From Pelagovum pacificum (GTDB lineage Bacteria > Pseudomonadota > Alphaproteobacteria > Rhodobacterales > Rhodobacteraceae), in assembly GCF_016134045.1 (NCBI RefSeq), contig NZ_CP065915.1, positions 3,352,501-3,416,500 of the forward strand: a DNA stretch of 64,000 nt. Direction: 5' to 3'. A program made the position numbers and the translations under genes. Shown piece by piece: positions 28,106 to 38,311 of this stretch. How positions within the stretch are numbered: the first letter of the stretch is position 1; each line of letters opens with the position of its first letter. The notes under the pieces are model-generated. The model saw nothing but the letters and a program-made list of their open reading frames with translations, was not told where the DNA came from and made no database searches.

Positions 28106-28250
28106 CGACGCCGACGCCATACCCCGACCCGTCAAAACACGGCGGAACGGGCTCCGAACGAAGTGCCGGGCACCGCGGGCGAAAATGTCGCGGCCTCCCC
28201 TTTCGTTCGGTTTCGAAAGACGCATAGTGTGCGCCACAAGAGGAGAACTC

Positions 28251-29012
28251 ATGCCATCCCATTCAGCGACATTCGCGGACCTGCGGGACGCGAGTGTATT
28301 CATCACCGGCGGCGGCTCGGGGATCGGTGCTGCCCTGACCGAAGGTTTCCTGCGCCAAGGCGCGAAAGTCGCCTTCATCGGCCGGTCCGACTACTCGGAC
28401 TTCTGCGACAAGATGGAGCAGAAGACCGGCGTGCGCCCTCTCTTCGTGAAGGGCGACGTGACCGACACGGCGCGTCTGCGCGCCGCGATCGATGAGGCGG
28501 AGGCCGCGCACGGACCGCTCGACGTGCTCGTCAACAACGCGGCGAACGACCAGCGAACCGACCCGATGGAAGTCTCGGTCGAGGACTGGGACAGCATGAT
28601 GGCGATCAACTTCCGCCATTACTTCTTCGCCTGCCAGCGGGCGGCGGAAAGCATGAAGGGCCGCGGTGGCAGCATCGTCAACTTCTCTTCCATCGCCCAC
28701 GTGATGGGCGTGGACGAATTGAACGTGTACGGCCCCGCGAACGCCGGGATCGAGGGCATGACCCGTACCCTCTCCCGCAACTGGGGCAAGGACGGCATCC
28801 GTGTGAACTCGCTGCTGCCCGGCATGGTGCTGACCGAGGCACAGCTGGAGAAGTGGATCTCCGAAGAGGACCGCAAGAAGCACCTCGAGGGGCAGGCGCT
28901 GAAGCGCAGCCTCTACCCGGAGGACATCGTCGGGCCCGTCCTGTTCCTCGCCTCAGACGCGAGCGGCGCGATCACCGGGCAGGGGCTCATCGTCGACGGA
29001 GGATACGTCTGA
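28251..29012 (+). CDS. short-chain dehydrogenase lacking the catalytic lysine
   Basis: 253 residues from ATG 28251 with AGGAG upstream. Rossmann motif TGGGSGIG (19-26) and NNAA (95-98) are intact. Active-site N120, S147 and Y160 are present, but the YxxxK lysine is Asn164 (YGPAN). The gene heads an operon with DgoK, DgoA, a lactonase and a mutarotase, so the expected role is NAD(P)-dependent oxidation of D-galactose or a related aldose to its lactone. Either a different residue supplies the lysine's function or this protein has lost dehydrogenase activity. A four-base gap separates it from dgoK. Confidence 0.86.
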   Translation: MPSHSATFADLRDASVFITGGGSGIGAALTEGFLRQGAKVAFIGRSDYSDFCDKMEQKTGVRPLFVKGDVTDTARLRAAIDEAEAAHGPLDVLVNNAANDQRTDPMEVSVEDWDSMMAINFRHYFFACQRAAESMKGRGGSIVNFSSIAHVMGVDELNVYGPANAGIEGMTRTLSRNWGKDGIRVNSLLPGMVLTEAQLEKWISEEDRKKHLEGQALKRSLYPEDIVGPVLFLASDASGAITGQGLIVDGGYV

Positions 29013-29016
29013 ACTC

Positions 29017-29882
29017 ATGAGCAACCGTTGGATCGCCTGCGACTGGGGCACGTCCTCGTTGCGTGTCTGGGCCATGGATGGCGCGGAAGTGCTGGACAGC
29101 GCCCAATCCGGGCGCGGTATGGGCACGCTCACCCCCGGCGAGTTTCCCGAGGCACTGGCCGAGCTGCTGACGCCCGACTGGCACGGACCGGTCATCGCCT
29201 GTGGCATGGTCGGGGCGCGACAGGGCTGGGTCGAGGCGCCCTACGCCTCCGTTCCCTGCTCCGCTCTGCCGGAGGGGCTGACCCGTGCGCCGGGGGACCG
29301 GGACGTCTACATCATCCCCGGCGTCAGCCAGGATTCCCCCGCCGACGTGATGCGCGGCGAGGAGACGCAGGTTGCCGGCTTCCTCGCGTTGAATCCCGGT
29401 TGGGACGGCATCCTGTGCCTGCCGGGCACGCATACGAAGTGGGTGCATGTCAGTGCCGGCGAGATCGTCAGCTTCAAGACCGTGATGTCGGGCGAAGTCT
29501 TCGCCCTCCTCACCAAGCAATCCGTTCTGCGGCACTCGATGAAGGACGACTGGGACGACGAGACTTTCGCCGCCGCGGTTGCCGACACCCTGTCGCGCCC
29601 GGAACGCCTGATCTCCGACCTTTTCGCACTGCGTGCCGGTGACCTGCTGCACAATCAGCCCCATGCCCGGTCCCGCCTGTCAGGCTTGCTGATCGGGGCG
29701 GAGCTCGCCGCCACGCGCGCCTACTGGCTCGGTCAGCAGGTCGCCGTCATCGGCGCCGATGCGCTGTCGCGCGCTTACGTCGCCGCGCTTGGCGCGCAGG
29801 GCGCGCCCGCGACGCAGGCCAAGGGCGATGCCGTCACTCTCGCCGGGCTGACCGCAGCCTGGCGCCGCTGGAAGGACCCCAA

Positions 29883-29886
<4 letters not shown>
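29017..29886 (+). CDS. dgoK: 2-dehydro-3-deoxygalactonokinase
   Basis: 289 residues. Phosphorylates 2-keto-3-deoxy-D-galactonate to the 6-phosphate with ATP (De Ley-Doudoroff route). The N-terminal [16 protein letters not shown] contains the ASKHA-like phosphate-binding loop (D9 to S14). LPGTHTKWV and MSGEVFALL are typical DgoK motifs, and [14 protein letters not shown] lies near the end. Its TGA overlaps the dgoA ATG by four bases. Confidence 0.94.
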
Positions 29887-30484
<598 letters not shown>

Positions 30485-30488
<4 letters not shown>

Positions 30489-31318
30489 ATATCTACGACG
30501 AAACCTGCTGCACTCTCGGTGAAGGCCCGCTCTGGCATCCCGAGCGGAAAGAGCTCTTCTGGTTCGACATCCTGTCCAAGCGCCTGCACGTGAAGGGCCG
30601 GAGCTGGGACTTCCCGCACTATGTCTCCGCCGCGGGCTGGGCCGCCGATGACAAGCTGCTCGTCGCGTCCGCCGTGGGGCTGCACCTGTTCGACATCGAG
30701 AACGGCAATATCGACGATGTCGCGCCGATGGAGGCCGACAACCCGGTCACGCGCTCCAACGACGGGCGTGCCGACCCTTACGGCGGCTTCTGGATCGGCA
30801 CGATGGGCATCAAGGCCGAGCACAAGGCCGGCGCCTACTACCGCTACTACAAGGGCGAGCTGCGCGAGCTCTTCCCGAACATCTCCATCCCGAACGCGAC
30901 CTGCTTCTCGCCGGACGGCTCGACCGCCTATTTCGGCGACACGCCGGAGAAGAAGGTCTGGAAAGTCGCGCTCGACAGCGACGGCTGGCCGAAAGGCGAC
31001 CCCGAGGTGCTGGTCGACATGGACGGCACGCCGCACAAGCCGGACGGAGCCGTCTGCGACAGCGCCGGCAACCTCTGGATCGCGGAATGGGGGTCGCATC
31101 GCGTGGCCGTCCACGGCGCCGATGGCACCTACCTCACCGCGATTGGTCTGCCGCCGCTCCAAACCTCCTGCCCCGCTTTCGGCGGCGCGGAGATGTCGAC
31201 GCTGTTCGTCACTTCGGCGGCCGAGGGCCTGGACGACCCGCTCAACCCGCACCATGGCCGGACCTTCATGGTCGAGACCACGACGACCGGTCAGGCCGAA
31301 CATCAGGTGATCCTCTGA
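30485..31318 (+). CDS. SMP-30/gluconolactonase-family sugar lactonase
   Basis: 277 residues from ATG 30485, overlapping the dgoA stop (ATGA). Six-bladed beta-propeller lactonase: metal-site regions are LGEGPLWHP (Glu), the [12 protein letters not shown] segment (Asn/Asp), [11 protein letters not shown] and [19 protein letters not shown]. In this operon it should open D-galactono-1,4-lactone, or the arabino/fucono equivalent, to the aldonate. No signal peptide, so cytoplasmic. Confidence 0.92.
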
Positions 31319-31319
31319 C

Positions 31320-32291
31320 ATGGCTGATTTCGGAACGACCAGCGACGGCAGGGCTGTCGAAACCATCACCATCTCCGCCGGCGAGCTGACCGCGACTTTC
31401 ATCACGCTCGGCGCGATCCTGAAGTCCGTGCGGCTTGACGGGGTGGACTACGACCTCACCATCGGATCGGACGATTTGTCCGATTACGACGGCGGCAAGA
31501 TGTTCTATTTCGGCGCCGTCGTCGCACCGGTCGCGAACCGCTTTGCCGGCGCCAAGGCAAAACTCGACGGCGAGACGCTCGAGTTCGAGGCAAACCAGGC
31601 CGGCCTTCATCACCTTCATTCGGGCAGCGTCGGGACCTGGGCCAAGGTCTGGTCCGTCGCGGAGCAGTCCGAAAACCGCGTGAAGTTCGCGCTCGACCTG
31701 CCGGCCGGCGAGGGGAACTACCCCGGCAACCGCAAGGTGTCCGCCACCTTCAGCGTCGAAGCGCCCTCCACCCTGCGGATGGAGATCGAGGCCTCGACCG
31801 ACGCGCCGACTTTCTTCAACGCGACGAACCACAGTTACTGGAACCTCGACGGCACCGGCGACTGGACGGGTCATTCGATGTGGATCGCGGCGGATCGCTA
31901 CATGGAAGTCGATGAGAATGCCGCACCGACCGGCGCGGTGATCCCGGTCGAGGGAACGGACTTCGACTTCCGCGTCGAGAAGCCGGTGCGCCGGAACGAG
32001 CCGGACCTCGATCACAACTTCTGCCTGTCGGATGCACGGGTCGAGATGCGAGACGTGCTGCGGCTTCGCGGTCTGTCCGGGGTGACGATGACCATCGCCA
32101 CGACGGAGCCCGGCATGCAGGTCTACGATGGCCGGGCCGGAACGCGGGCGAACGAGGGCGTCTACCAGGGGATCGCACTGGAGCCGCAGGGCTGGCCGGA
32201 CGCACCGAACCACGATGGCTTCCCCTCGATCCGGCTGACGCCGGCGGAGACCTATCGCGCGATCAGCGAGTGGCGTTTCGAGAAGGGTTGA
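31320..32291 (+). CDS. galM: aldose 1-epimerase (galactose mutarotase)
   Basis: 323 residues. Interconverts alpha and beta anomers of galactose or other aldoses. The family His residues are in LHHLHSG (97-100) and NATNHSYWN (H161). The C-terminal region ALEPQGWPDAPNH has the usual position of the catalytic Glu. It is the last gene of the operon, one base after the lactonase stop. It would feed the beta anomer to the aldose dehydrogenase. Confidence 0.93.
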   Translation: MADFGTTSDGRAVETITISAGELTATFITLGAILKSVRLDGVDYDLTIGSDDLSDYDGGKMFYFGAVVAPVANRFAGAKAKLDGETLEFEANQAGLHHLHSGSVGTWAKVWSVAEQSENRVKFALDLPAGEGNYPGNRKVSATFSVEAPSTLRMEIEASTDAPTFFNATNHSYWNLDGTGDWTGHSMWIAADRYMEVDENAAPTGAVIPVEGTDFDFRVEKPVRRNEPDLDHNFCLSDARVEMRDVLRLRGLSGVTMTIATTEPGMQVYDGRAGTRANEGVYQGIALEPQGWPDAPNHDGFPSIRLTPAETYRAISEWRFEKG

Positions 32292-32382
32292 TCGGGCTGC
32301 TCACTTAAGTGTTGCGGTGCGGGATTGATGCGCAGGTTCGATGTGCTGCCCGTCACCGCGTGCTGCCCCCTCACCCTGCCCT

Positions 32383-32397
32383 CTCCCCCGAGGGGAG
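32383..32397. terminator. hairpin between galM and argF
   Basis: Stem CTCCCC / GGGGAG with loop CGA, in the 174-base gap between the convergent galM and argF genes. It may serve both directions. Confidence 0.4.
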
Positions 32398-32434
32398 CGG
32401 GTTCTGTTGCGCGAGGGAGCCGCTGGCGTGCGTG

Positions 32435-32457
32435 GGGTGCGCGCTCGATGCGCACCC
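32435..32457. repeat. palindromic repeat, copy 2
   Basis: Identical to the 23 bases at 24932-24954 (stem GGGTGCGC / GCGCACCC). Located nine bases beyond the argF stop on that transcript, so it could also end argF transcription. Confidence 0.75.
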
Positions 32458-32465
32458 TTCAGCTG

Positions 32466-33392
32466 TCATACGTTCAGGCACCACCGCAGGATCGCCTTCT
32501 GGGCATGCAGGCGGTTCTCGGCCTCGTCGAAGATGACCGAGTGCGGGCCATCCATCACCTCGGACGTCGCCTCGTCGTTCCGGTGTGCGGGCAGGCAGTG
32601 CATGAACAGCGCGTCGGGCTTCGCCTTCGCCATCAGCTCGGCATTTACCTGGTAGCCGCGCAGCTGGTTGTGGCGCCGCTCCTTCGCGGACTGCGGATCG
32701 TGCATCGACACCCAAGTGTCCGTCACGACGAGGTCCGCCCCCTCCACCGCCTTGTTCGGGTCGCGCTCGATCGTGACATTGGCGCCCTTGGCGCGGGCCT
32801 CTTCGATGAAGGCGCTTTCGGGGTCGAGCGGCTCCGGCCCGGTGAAGGTCAGATCGAAGCCGAACTGACCGGCCGCGTGAGCGAAGGAGTTGAAGACGTT
32901 GTTGCCGTCGCCGGACCAGACGACCTTCTTGCCGGCGATCGGGCCGCGGTGTTCCTCGAAGGTCATGATGTCGGTCATGATCTGGCAGGGGTGGCTGCGG
33001 TTCGTCAGGCCGTTGATGACCGGCACGTCGGCATATTCCGCCATGTCGAGCAGCGTCTGCTCCTCGAACGTCCGGATCATGATGAGGTCGACGTAGCGGC
33101 TGAGGACGCGGGCGGTATCGGCGATCGTCTCGCCATGGCCAAGCTGCATCTCGCTACCCGAGAGGACCATCGTCTGCCCGCCCATCTGGCGCACGCCGAC
33201 GTCGAAGGAGACTCGCGTCCGGGTCGAGGGCTTTTCGAAGATTAGGGCGACCATCTGGCCGGCGAGCGGCTGATCATCATCCTGCGCGCCCTTGGGACGA
33301 CCATTGCGCGCGTCCTTCATGGCGCGTGCATGGTCGATGATGCCCCGGAGTTCGTCCTGGTCCGTCTTGTTGATGTCGAGGAAATGTTTCAT
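32466..33392 (-). CDS. argF: ornithine carbamoyltransferase
   Basis: 308 residues from ATG 33392. Makes citrulline from ornithine and carbamoyl phosphate. The carbamoyl-phosphate motif STRTR (about residues 55-59), the RTFEEQT segment, HPCQIMTD, and the catalytic MHCLPAHR are all present. It lies downstream of argD with a 79-base gap that contains a hairpin, so the two probably form an argD-argF transcription unit. Confidence 0.96.
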   Translation of the reverse strand: MKHFLDINKTDQDELRGIIDHARAMKDARNGRPKGAQDDDQPLAGQMVALIFEKPSTRTRVSFDVGVRQMGGQTMVLSGSEMQLGHGETIADTARVLSRYVDLIMIRTFEEQTLLDMAEYADVPVINGLTNRSHPCQIMTDIMTFEEHRGPIAGKKVVWSGDGNNVFNSFAHAAGQFGFDLTFTGPEPLDPESAFIEEARAKGANVTIERDPNKAVEGADLVVTDTWVSMHDPQSAKERRHNQLRGYQVNAELMAKAKPDALFMHCLPAHRNDEATSEVMDGPHSVIFDEAENRLHAQKAILRWCLNV

Positions 33393-33418
33393 CTGTCTGT
33401 CCCTTGGTCCGGGTCGGA

Positions 33419-33439
33419 CCGGGGGTTTTGCACCCCCGG
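33419..33439 (-). terminator. hairpin between argD and argF
   Basis: Stem CCGGGGG / CCCCCGG with loop TTTTGCA, followed by the sequence CCCCCGCAGAATATTTGAAG, a type of intergenic sequence I associate with Rhodobacteraceae. It may reduce read-through from argD into argF. Confidence 0.45.
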
Positions 33440-33471
33440 ACCCCCGCAGAATATTTGAAGCCCGAAGACGA

Positions 33472-34650
33472 TCAGGCGTGCTTCGCTTCCACGCGGCTCG
33501 CAGCGCGATCCAGGCGGGCGACAGCCTCCTCGATCTCTTCATCGGTGATGATGAGGGGCGGCAGCAAGCGCACGACATTGTCGGCGGCCCCCACGGTGAT
33601 CGTCTCTTCCTCGTACGCTGCGGCGACCACGTCGGTGTTCGGTGCCTTGCACTTCAGACCGATCATCAGACCGGTGCCGCGCACGCTTTCGAAGACGTCC
33701 GGGTGCGATGCGACGAGACCCTCCAGCTTCTGTCGCAGCAGGCCGGCCTTGCGGTTCACCTCGGCGAGGAAGGCGGGGTCGGAGACGATCTCCATCACCT
33801 TTGCACCGATCGCGCAGCCGAGCGGGTTGCCCCCGTAGGTCGAGCCGTGGGTGCCGGCGGTCATGCCCGACGCCGCTTCTTCTGTCGCCGCGACTGCGCC
33901 GAGCGGGAAACCCCCGCCGATGCCCTTGGCGATCATCATGATGTCGGGCGTCACACCGGCCCATTCGTGGGCGAACAGCCGGCCAGTCCGGCCGACGCCG
34001 CACTGCACCTCGTCGAGGATCAACAGCACGCCGGCGTCGTCACAAAGCGCGCGCAGCGCCTTGAGCTGGTCGTCGGGCATCGGGCGGATACCGCCCTCGC
34101 CCTGCACCGTCTCGACCATGACCGCCGCGACGTCGGCGTCCTTGACGGCGTCCGACAGGTCCGTGCCCCAGGGATAGGAGGTGAAGCCCGGCAGCAGCGG
34201 ACCGAAGCCCTTGGTCATTTTCTCGGACCCCGCCGCGGCGATGGCGGCTGAGGAGCGGCCGTGGAACGCACCTTCGAACGTCAGGATGCGGGTCCGGTCG
34301 GGCTGGCCCTTTTCGTACCAGTACTTGCGCGCCATCTTCACGGCGAGTTCGCAGGCTTCCGTCCCCGAATTGGTGAAGAACACCGTGTCGGCGAAGGTGT
34401 TCTCGACGATCAGGTCGGCCAGCTTCTGTTGCTGGGGGATCTGGAACAGGTTCGACAGGTGCCAGACCTTGCTGCCCTGCTCGGTCAGGACTTTCACCAG
34501 TTCCGGGTGCGCGTGGCCGAGCGCGTTCACCGCGATGCCTGCGCCGAGGTCGAGGAAGCGTCGCCCGTCGGTCGTCTCCAGCCAGCTGCCTTCACCCTTC
34601 TCGAACGTGAGCGGGGCGCGGTTATAGGTCGGGAGGATCGACGGGATCAT
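33472..34650 (-). CDS. argD: acetylornithine aminotransferase
   Basis: 392 residues from ATG 34650 with GAGGA seven to eight bases upstream. PLP-dependent; converts N-acetylglutamate semialdehyde to N-acetylornithine and may also act on succinyl-diaminopimelate. Motifs: [36 protein letters not shown], and the PLP-lysine [15 protein letters not shown] 15-bp inverted repeat CCGCAC-GGT-GTGCGG at 34684-34698 lies in its upstream region and might be regulatory. The 242 bases up to the next gene show nothing else. Confidence 0.95.
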   Translation of the reverse strand: MIPSILPTYNRAPLTFEKGEGSWLETTDGRRFLDLGAGIAVNALGHAHPELVKVLTEQGSKVWHLSNLFQIPQQQKLADLIVENTFADTVFFTNSGTEACELAVKMARKYWYEKGQPDRTRILTFEGAFHGRSSAAIAAAGSEKMTKGFGPLLPGFTSYPWGTDLSDAVKDADVAAVMVETVQGEGGIRPMPDDQLKALRALCDDAGVLLILDEVQCGVGRTGRLFAHEWAGVTPDIMMIAKGIGGGFPLGAVAATEEAASGMTAGTHGSTYGGNPLGCAIGAKVMEIVSDPAFLAEVNRKAGLLRQKLEGLVASHPDVFESVRGTGLMIGLKCKAPNTDVVAAAYEEETITVGAADNVVRLLPPLIITDEEIEEAVARLDRAASRVEAKHA

Positions 34651-34892
34651 GACAATTGTCCTCTGGATAGGAGCCGAAGTGGTGCCGCACGGTGTGCGGG
34701 CTGTCAACTTGGGGAAGGACGCGCGCGAAGACACGACCGGCGCAATTCAGCGTCGGCGTCGGGTCGCAATATGGTGGCGCAGCGTCATGTCGTTGCCTTT
34801 AGACCGATCCGGCGCGCTTGGAAAGCCCGTCTTGCTTGCCTTGTCGGCGGCGTGGTCGCACTGTCGCCACGAACCGGGCAGCAGGGGTGAGG

Positions 34893-35840
34893 ATGACGGA
34901 ACTTGCAATCGACGCGCGCGGCCTCCGCCGGGAGTTCGGATCGGTGCGCGCGGTGGACGGGGTCGACCTTCAGGTGCCGCGCGGGGCGATCTTCGCCGTG
35001 CTCGGGCCGAACGGTGCCGGCAAGACCACGCTGCTGCGGATGCTGGCGACACTGCTGGCCCCCACCGGCGGCAGCGCGGAGGTTGTCGGGCACGACCTCG
35101 CGACCCAGCCGGGCGCGATCCGTGAACGCATCGCCATGACCGGGCAGTTCGCCTCGCTCGACGAGGACCTGACCGGCCGCGAGAACCTCGTCATGCTGGC
35201 GCGCCTGTGGGGATTCTCCTGGCGGCAGTCGCGGCAGCGTGCGGATGCGCTGCTGGCGGATTTCGACTTGTCGGATGCCGCGACCCGGCAGGTGAAAAGC
35301 TATTCCGGCGGTATGCGCCGGCGGCTCGACATCGCGGCGTCGCTGATCGTGACGCCGGAGCTTCTGTTTCTCGACGAACCGACGACCGGTCTCGACCCGA
35401 ACGCGCGAGCCGGGGTGTGGCGTCTGATCCGCGGGCTGGCGCAGTCGGGCGTCACGATCCTGCTGACGACACAGTACCTCGAAGAGGCCGACCAGCTCGC
35501 CGGGCGGATCGCGGTCATCGACCATGGCCGCAAGATCGCAGAGGGCACCAGCCGCGAGTTGAAGGCGCAGACCGGCAGCGGCGTGCTGCATGTCGTGCCC
35601 GAGGACAGCGCGCAGGCCGAAGCGGCGCAGGCCCTTCTTGGCGAAGGCGCCAGCTACAGTGCCGAGGGCGGCGAGATCGCCCTGTCCGTCAGCGGAGCGG
35701 ACGAGGCGCGGGCCAAGCTGGATGCCTTGGCCGCCGCGGGGATCGGGGTGGCCGAATTCTCGCTCGGCGCCCCGAGTCTCGACGAGGTGTTCTTCGCCCT
35801 CACCGGCAAACCACTCCCCGAGGAGGAGACCGCAGAATGA
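34893..35840 (+). CDS. ABC-2 exporter ATPase (DrrA-like)
   Basis: 315 residues from ATG 34893. Walker A GPNGAGKTT, signature SGGMRRRLDIAASLI, Walker B LLFLDEPTTGLDP, and the D-loop/switch QYLEEADQL. The C-terminal extension of about 90 residues resembles daunorubicin-resistance type ATPases (DrrA). It would drive export of a drug, lipid or polyketide-like molecule; the substrate is unknown. Overlaps the permease gene by four bases. Confidence 0.9.
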   Translation: MTELAIDARGLRREFGSVRAVDGVDLQVPRGAIFAVLGPNGAGKTTLLRMLATLLAPTGGSAEVVGHDLATQPGAIRERIAMTGQFASLDEDLTGRENLVMLARLWGFSWRQSRQRADALLADFDLSDAATRQVKSYSGGMRRRLDIAASLIVTPELLFLDEPTTGLDPNARAGVWRLIRGLAQSGVTILLTTQYLEEADQLAGRIAVIDHGRKIAEGTSRELKAQTGSGVLHVVPEDSAQAEAAQALLGEGASYSAEGGEIALSVSGADEARAKLDALAAAGIGVAEFSLGAPSLDEVFFALTGKPLPEEETAE

Positions 35841-36640
35841 CCGACCGGACCGTCACGCTTCAGAAGGTCGAGCGGCCCGCGCCGCCGTCGGCCGTGTCCA
35901 ACGCGCTGGTGTTCGGCTGGCGTGCGGTGCTCAAGTTCAAGCACGTGCCGGAGCAGCTGTTCGACCTCGTCATGACGCCGATCATGTTCACGCTGCTCTT
36001 CACCTTCATCTTCGGTGGCGCGCTCGCGGGAAGCCCGGGCGATTACCTGCAGTTCTTCATCCCCGGCATCCTCGTGCAGACGGTCGTTTTCAACACGGTC
36101 TATTCGGGCATGGGCCTGTCCACGGACCTGTCGAAAGGCCTGTTCGACCGGTTCCGCTCGCTGCCGATCTGGTCGCTGGCGCCGTTCGCGGGGCTGATCG
36201 CGGGAGATGTGCTGCGCCACCTGATCGCGGGGGCGATCATTCTCGGTATCGGGCTGATCCTCGGCTACCGGCCAGACGCGGGGATCGTGGGCATGGTCGC
36301 CTCGATGCTCATGCTGATCGCGATCGGCTTCGGATGGGGCTGGATCTTCATCGTGCTGGGGCTGCTGATCCGGACACCGATGACAGTGATGACGCTTGGC
36401 TTCACGGTGCTGTTTCCCGTCACCTTCGCGAGCAACATCATGGTCGATCCCGCAACGATGCCCGAATGGCTTCAGGGCTTCGTTGCGGTGAACCCGGTGA
36501 CGCTGATGACGACCGCGCTGCGAGGGCTGATGGCCGGCACAGCGACCGTCGGCCAGATCGGGCTGGCGCTGATTGCGCCGGCCCTGATGGCGGCGGTGCT
36601 GATGCCGGTGACGCTCTGGCTCTATCGGCGCAAGGACTAG
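35837..36640 (+). CDS. ABC-2 type exporter permease (DrrB-like)
   Basis: 267 residues with six predicted membrane helices and the ABC2_membrane pattern (QFFIPGILVQTVVFNTVYSG; the loop GLFDRFRSLPIWSLA). Partner of the preceding ATPase, with overlapping ATGA. Its stop codon shares the palindrome CTAG (36637-36640) with the stop of the convergent permease gene. Confidence 0.9.
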   Translation: MTDRTVTLQKVERPAPPSAVSNALVFGWRAVLKFKHVPEQLFDLVMTPIMFTLLFTFIFGGALAGSPGDYLQFFIPGILVQTVVFNTVYSGMGLSTDLSKGLFDRFRSLPIWSLAPFAGLIAGDVLRHLIAGAIILGIGLILGYRPDAGIVGMVASMLMLIAIGFGWGWIFIVLGLLIRTPMTVMTLGFTVLFPVTFASNIMVDPATMPEWLQGFVAVNPVTLMTTALRGLMAGTATVGQIGLALIAPALMAAVLMPVTLWLYRRKD

Positions 36641-37437
36641 GCCTTCAGACGGTAGCCTTTGCGCAGCCAGTACCAATCCAGGGTCAGGACGATCGTCGTG
36701 GCGATCAACAGCACCACGAGCCCCAGCCAGGGAGAACTGTCGGACACGCCGATCATCCCGAGCCGGATGCCGTCGATCATGTAGAACAGCGGGTTGTAGT
36801 GGCTGAGCGTCTGCAGGACACCGGGCAGCGCCTCGATCGAGTAGAAAGTGCCCGAGAGGAACGACAGCGGAGTCACCAGGAAGTTCGAGATCGCTGCGAG
36901 CTGGTCGAACTTCTGCGCGTAGATGCCTGCGATCAGGCCGAGGCCGCTCATGAAGGCGCCGCCGAGCGTGGTGAAGAGCACGACCCAGAGGATGTTGTGC
37001 GGCAGGATGCCCAGGAAGATCGCCTCGCCGAGCGCGATGACCAGCGCGACGAGAAGCCCGCGAGCCACGCCGCCGATGATGTAGCCGGCCATCAGTTCGG
37101 CGGCGGACAGCGGCGGCATCAGCGTGTCGACGATGTTGCCCTGCACCTTGGCCGAAGCCATCGAGGACGAGGTATTGGCGAAGGCATTCTGGATCACCGT
37201 CATCGCAAGGATGCCGGGCGCGATGAAGGTCGTGAAGGGCACGCCCATGACGTCGCCCCGGGTGGGGCCGATCGCGATGGTGAAGATCAGAAGGAACAGC
37301 GCGGCGTTGATGAGCGGGGCCATGACCGTCTGCGACCAGACGTTCATGAAGCGCATCACTTCGCGTTTTGCCAGCGTGCCCGTGCCGAGCCAGTTCACCC
37401 GCCCGAAGCGGCGGACGCCCATCTGCATGTCCGACAT
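36637..37437 (-). CDS. ABC-2 type transporter permease
   Basis: 266 residues with six membrane helices. TFIAPGILAMTVIQNAFANTSSSM and SFLSGTFYSIEALP are ABC-2 family motifs, as in YadH/NodJ-like permeases. It lacks its own ATPase in the window. It is convergent with the DrrAB-like pair and could use that ATPase or one elsewhere. The upstream side faces the gcrA promoter region. Confidence 0.88.
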   Translation of the reverse strand: MSDMQMGVRRFGRVNWLGTGTLAKREVMRFMNVWSQTVMAPLINAALFLLIFTIAIGPTRGDVMGVPFTTFIAPGILAMTVIQNAFANTSSSMASAKVQGNIVDTLMPPLSAAELMAGYIIGGVARGLLVALVIALGEAIFLGILPHNILWVVLFTTLGGAFMSGLGLIAGIYAQKFDQLAAISNFLVTPLSFLSGTFYSIEALPGVLQTLSHYNPLFYMIDGIRLGMIGVSDSSPWLGLVVLLIATTIVLTLDWYWLRKGYRLKA

Positions 37438-37497
37438 GTCGATCTCCCCAAAGACGTGCGCGGCCTTGAACCACCCGGGGGCGCTGGTGGCAACCTC

Positions 37498-37578
37498 GAT
37501 TCAGGGTGCGGCCATGCTGCGACTCACGCGCGCTGCGCGCGGCTCGGTGCTTGTATCCGCCTGTACGTTGCATAGTAT
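37498..37578 (+). promoter_or_regulatory. gcrA promoter region with two GANTC sites
   Basis: GATTC at 37498-37502 and GACTC at 37521-37525 match the CcrM methylation target. A promoter candidate follows: -35 TTGTAT at 37551-37556, 16-base spacer, -10 TAGTAT at 37573-37578. Start of gcrA is at 37655. Methylation-dependent control by GcrA/CcrM is known in alphaproteobacteria; its operation here is inferred. Confidence 0.5.
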
Positions 37579-37654
37579 AGGGGACTGACATCAAAAATGC
37601 CGCGCGCGCGGGACTACGGACGCACGCGGCGAGCCACAGCCTAGAGGTACCGAC

Positions 37655-38260
37655 ATGTCCTGGACCGACGAACGCGTCGAGCTCTTGAAGAAGATGTGGA
37701 GCGAAGGCCAGTCCGCGAGCCAGATCGCCAAGGAGCTTGGTGGCGTCACCCGCAACGCGGTGATCGGCAAGGTGCACCGGCTTGGCCTCTCGAACCGCAC
37801 CGGCCCCGGCGCTGCGCCGGCCGCCGCGCAGCCCGCACCGGCAGAACCCGCGCCACAGCCTGCGGCATCTGCCCCGCCGCGCCCGGCCGCTCCGAAGAGC
37901 AAGCCGCGCCCCGAGCCGGAGAAGCCCGCAGCACGTGCCGAAACGCCGGAGCCCGCCGTCCCGCCGATCAGCGCGGCGCGCAAGGCGATCATTCCGGCCG
38001 GTCAGCCGCTTCCACCGCAGCCGTCCGCGAACGAGATCAGCCCGGAGGCGCTCGCCAAGGTGAGCGAAGTGGAGAAATCCGCGAAGCGCATAAGCCTCAT
38101 GGAGCTGACCGAGCGGACCTGCAAATGGCCGATCGGTGACCCTGCGACGCCCGACTTCTGGTTCTGTGGTCTGCCTGTTCAACAGGGCAAACCCTACTGT
38201 GAAGCGCACGTCGGCGTGGCGTTCCAGCCGATGTCGTCCCGGCGCGATCGGCGCCGCTGA
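37655..38260 (+). CDS. gcrA: GcrA cell-cycle regulator
   Basis: 201 residues. GcrA binds sigma70-RNA polymerase and CcrM-methylated promoters to control cell-cycle genes in alphaproteobacteria. The N-terminal MSWTDERVELLKKMWSEG and the helix-turn-helix ASQIAKELGGVTRNAVIGKV are nearly diagnostic. A Pro/Ala-rich linker spans about 50-110. The C-terminal domain carries RTCKWPIGDP, FWFCG and PYCEAH, a conserved sigma-interacting region with Cys residues. Single gene, convergent with a lytic transglycosylase. This is one of the best taxonomic markers in the window. Confidence 0.95.
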   Translation: MSWTDERVELLKKMWSEGQSASQIAKELGGVTRNAVIGKVHRLGLSNRTGPGAAPAAAQPAPAEPAPQPAASAPPRPAAPKSKPRPEPEKPAARAETPEPAVPPISAARKAIIPAGQPLPPQPSANEISPEALAKVSEVEKSAKRISLMELTERTCKWPIGDPATPDFWFCGLPVQQGKPYCEAHVGVAFQPMSSRRDRRR

Positions 38261-38311
38261 CCTATAGGAGGGGCTGGCGGGCCTGAACGGCTCGCCACCC
38301 GAAACCCGGTG

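Noticed and set aside
35590..37575. 661-residue plus-strand open frame
   Set aside because: Out of frame with the DrrAB-like genes and antisense to the convergent permease; no recognisable motifs.
35654..38209. 851-residue minus-strand open frame
   Set aside because: It crosses the real ABC permease gene in another frame and lies opposite gcrA and the ABC genes; composition is that of a shadow frame.
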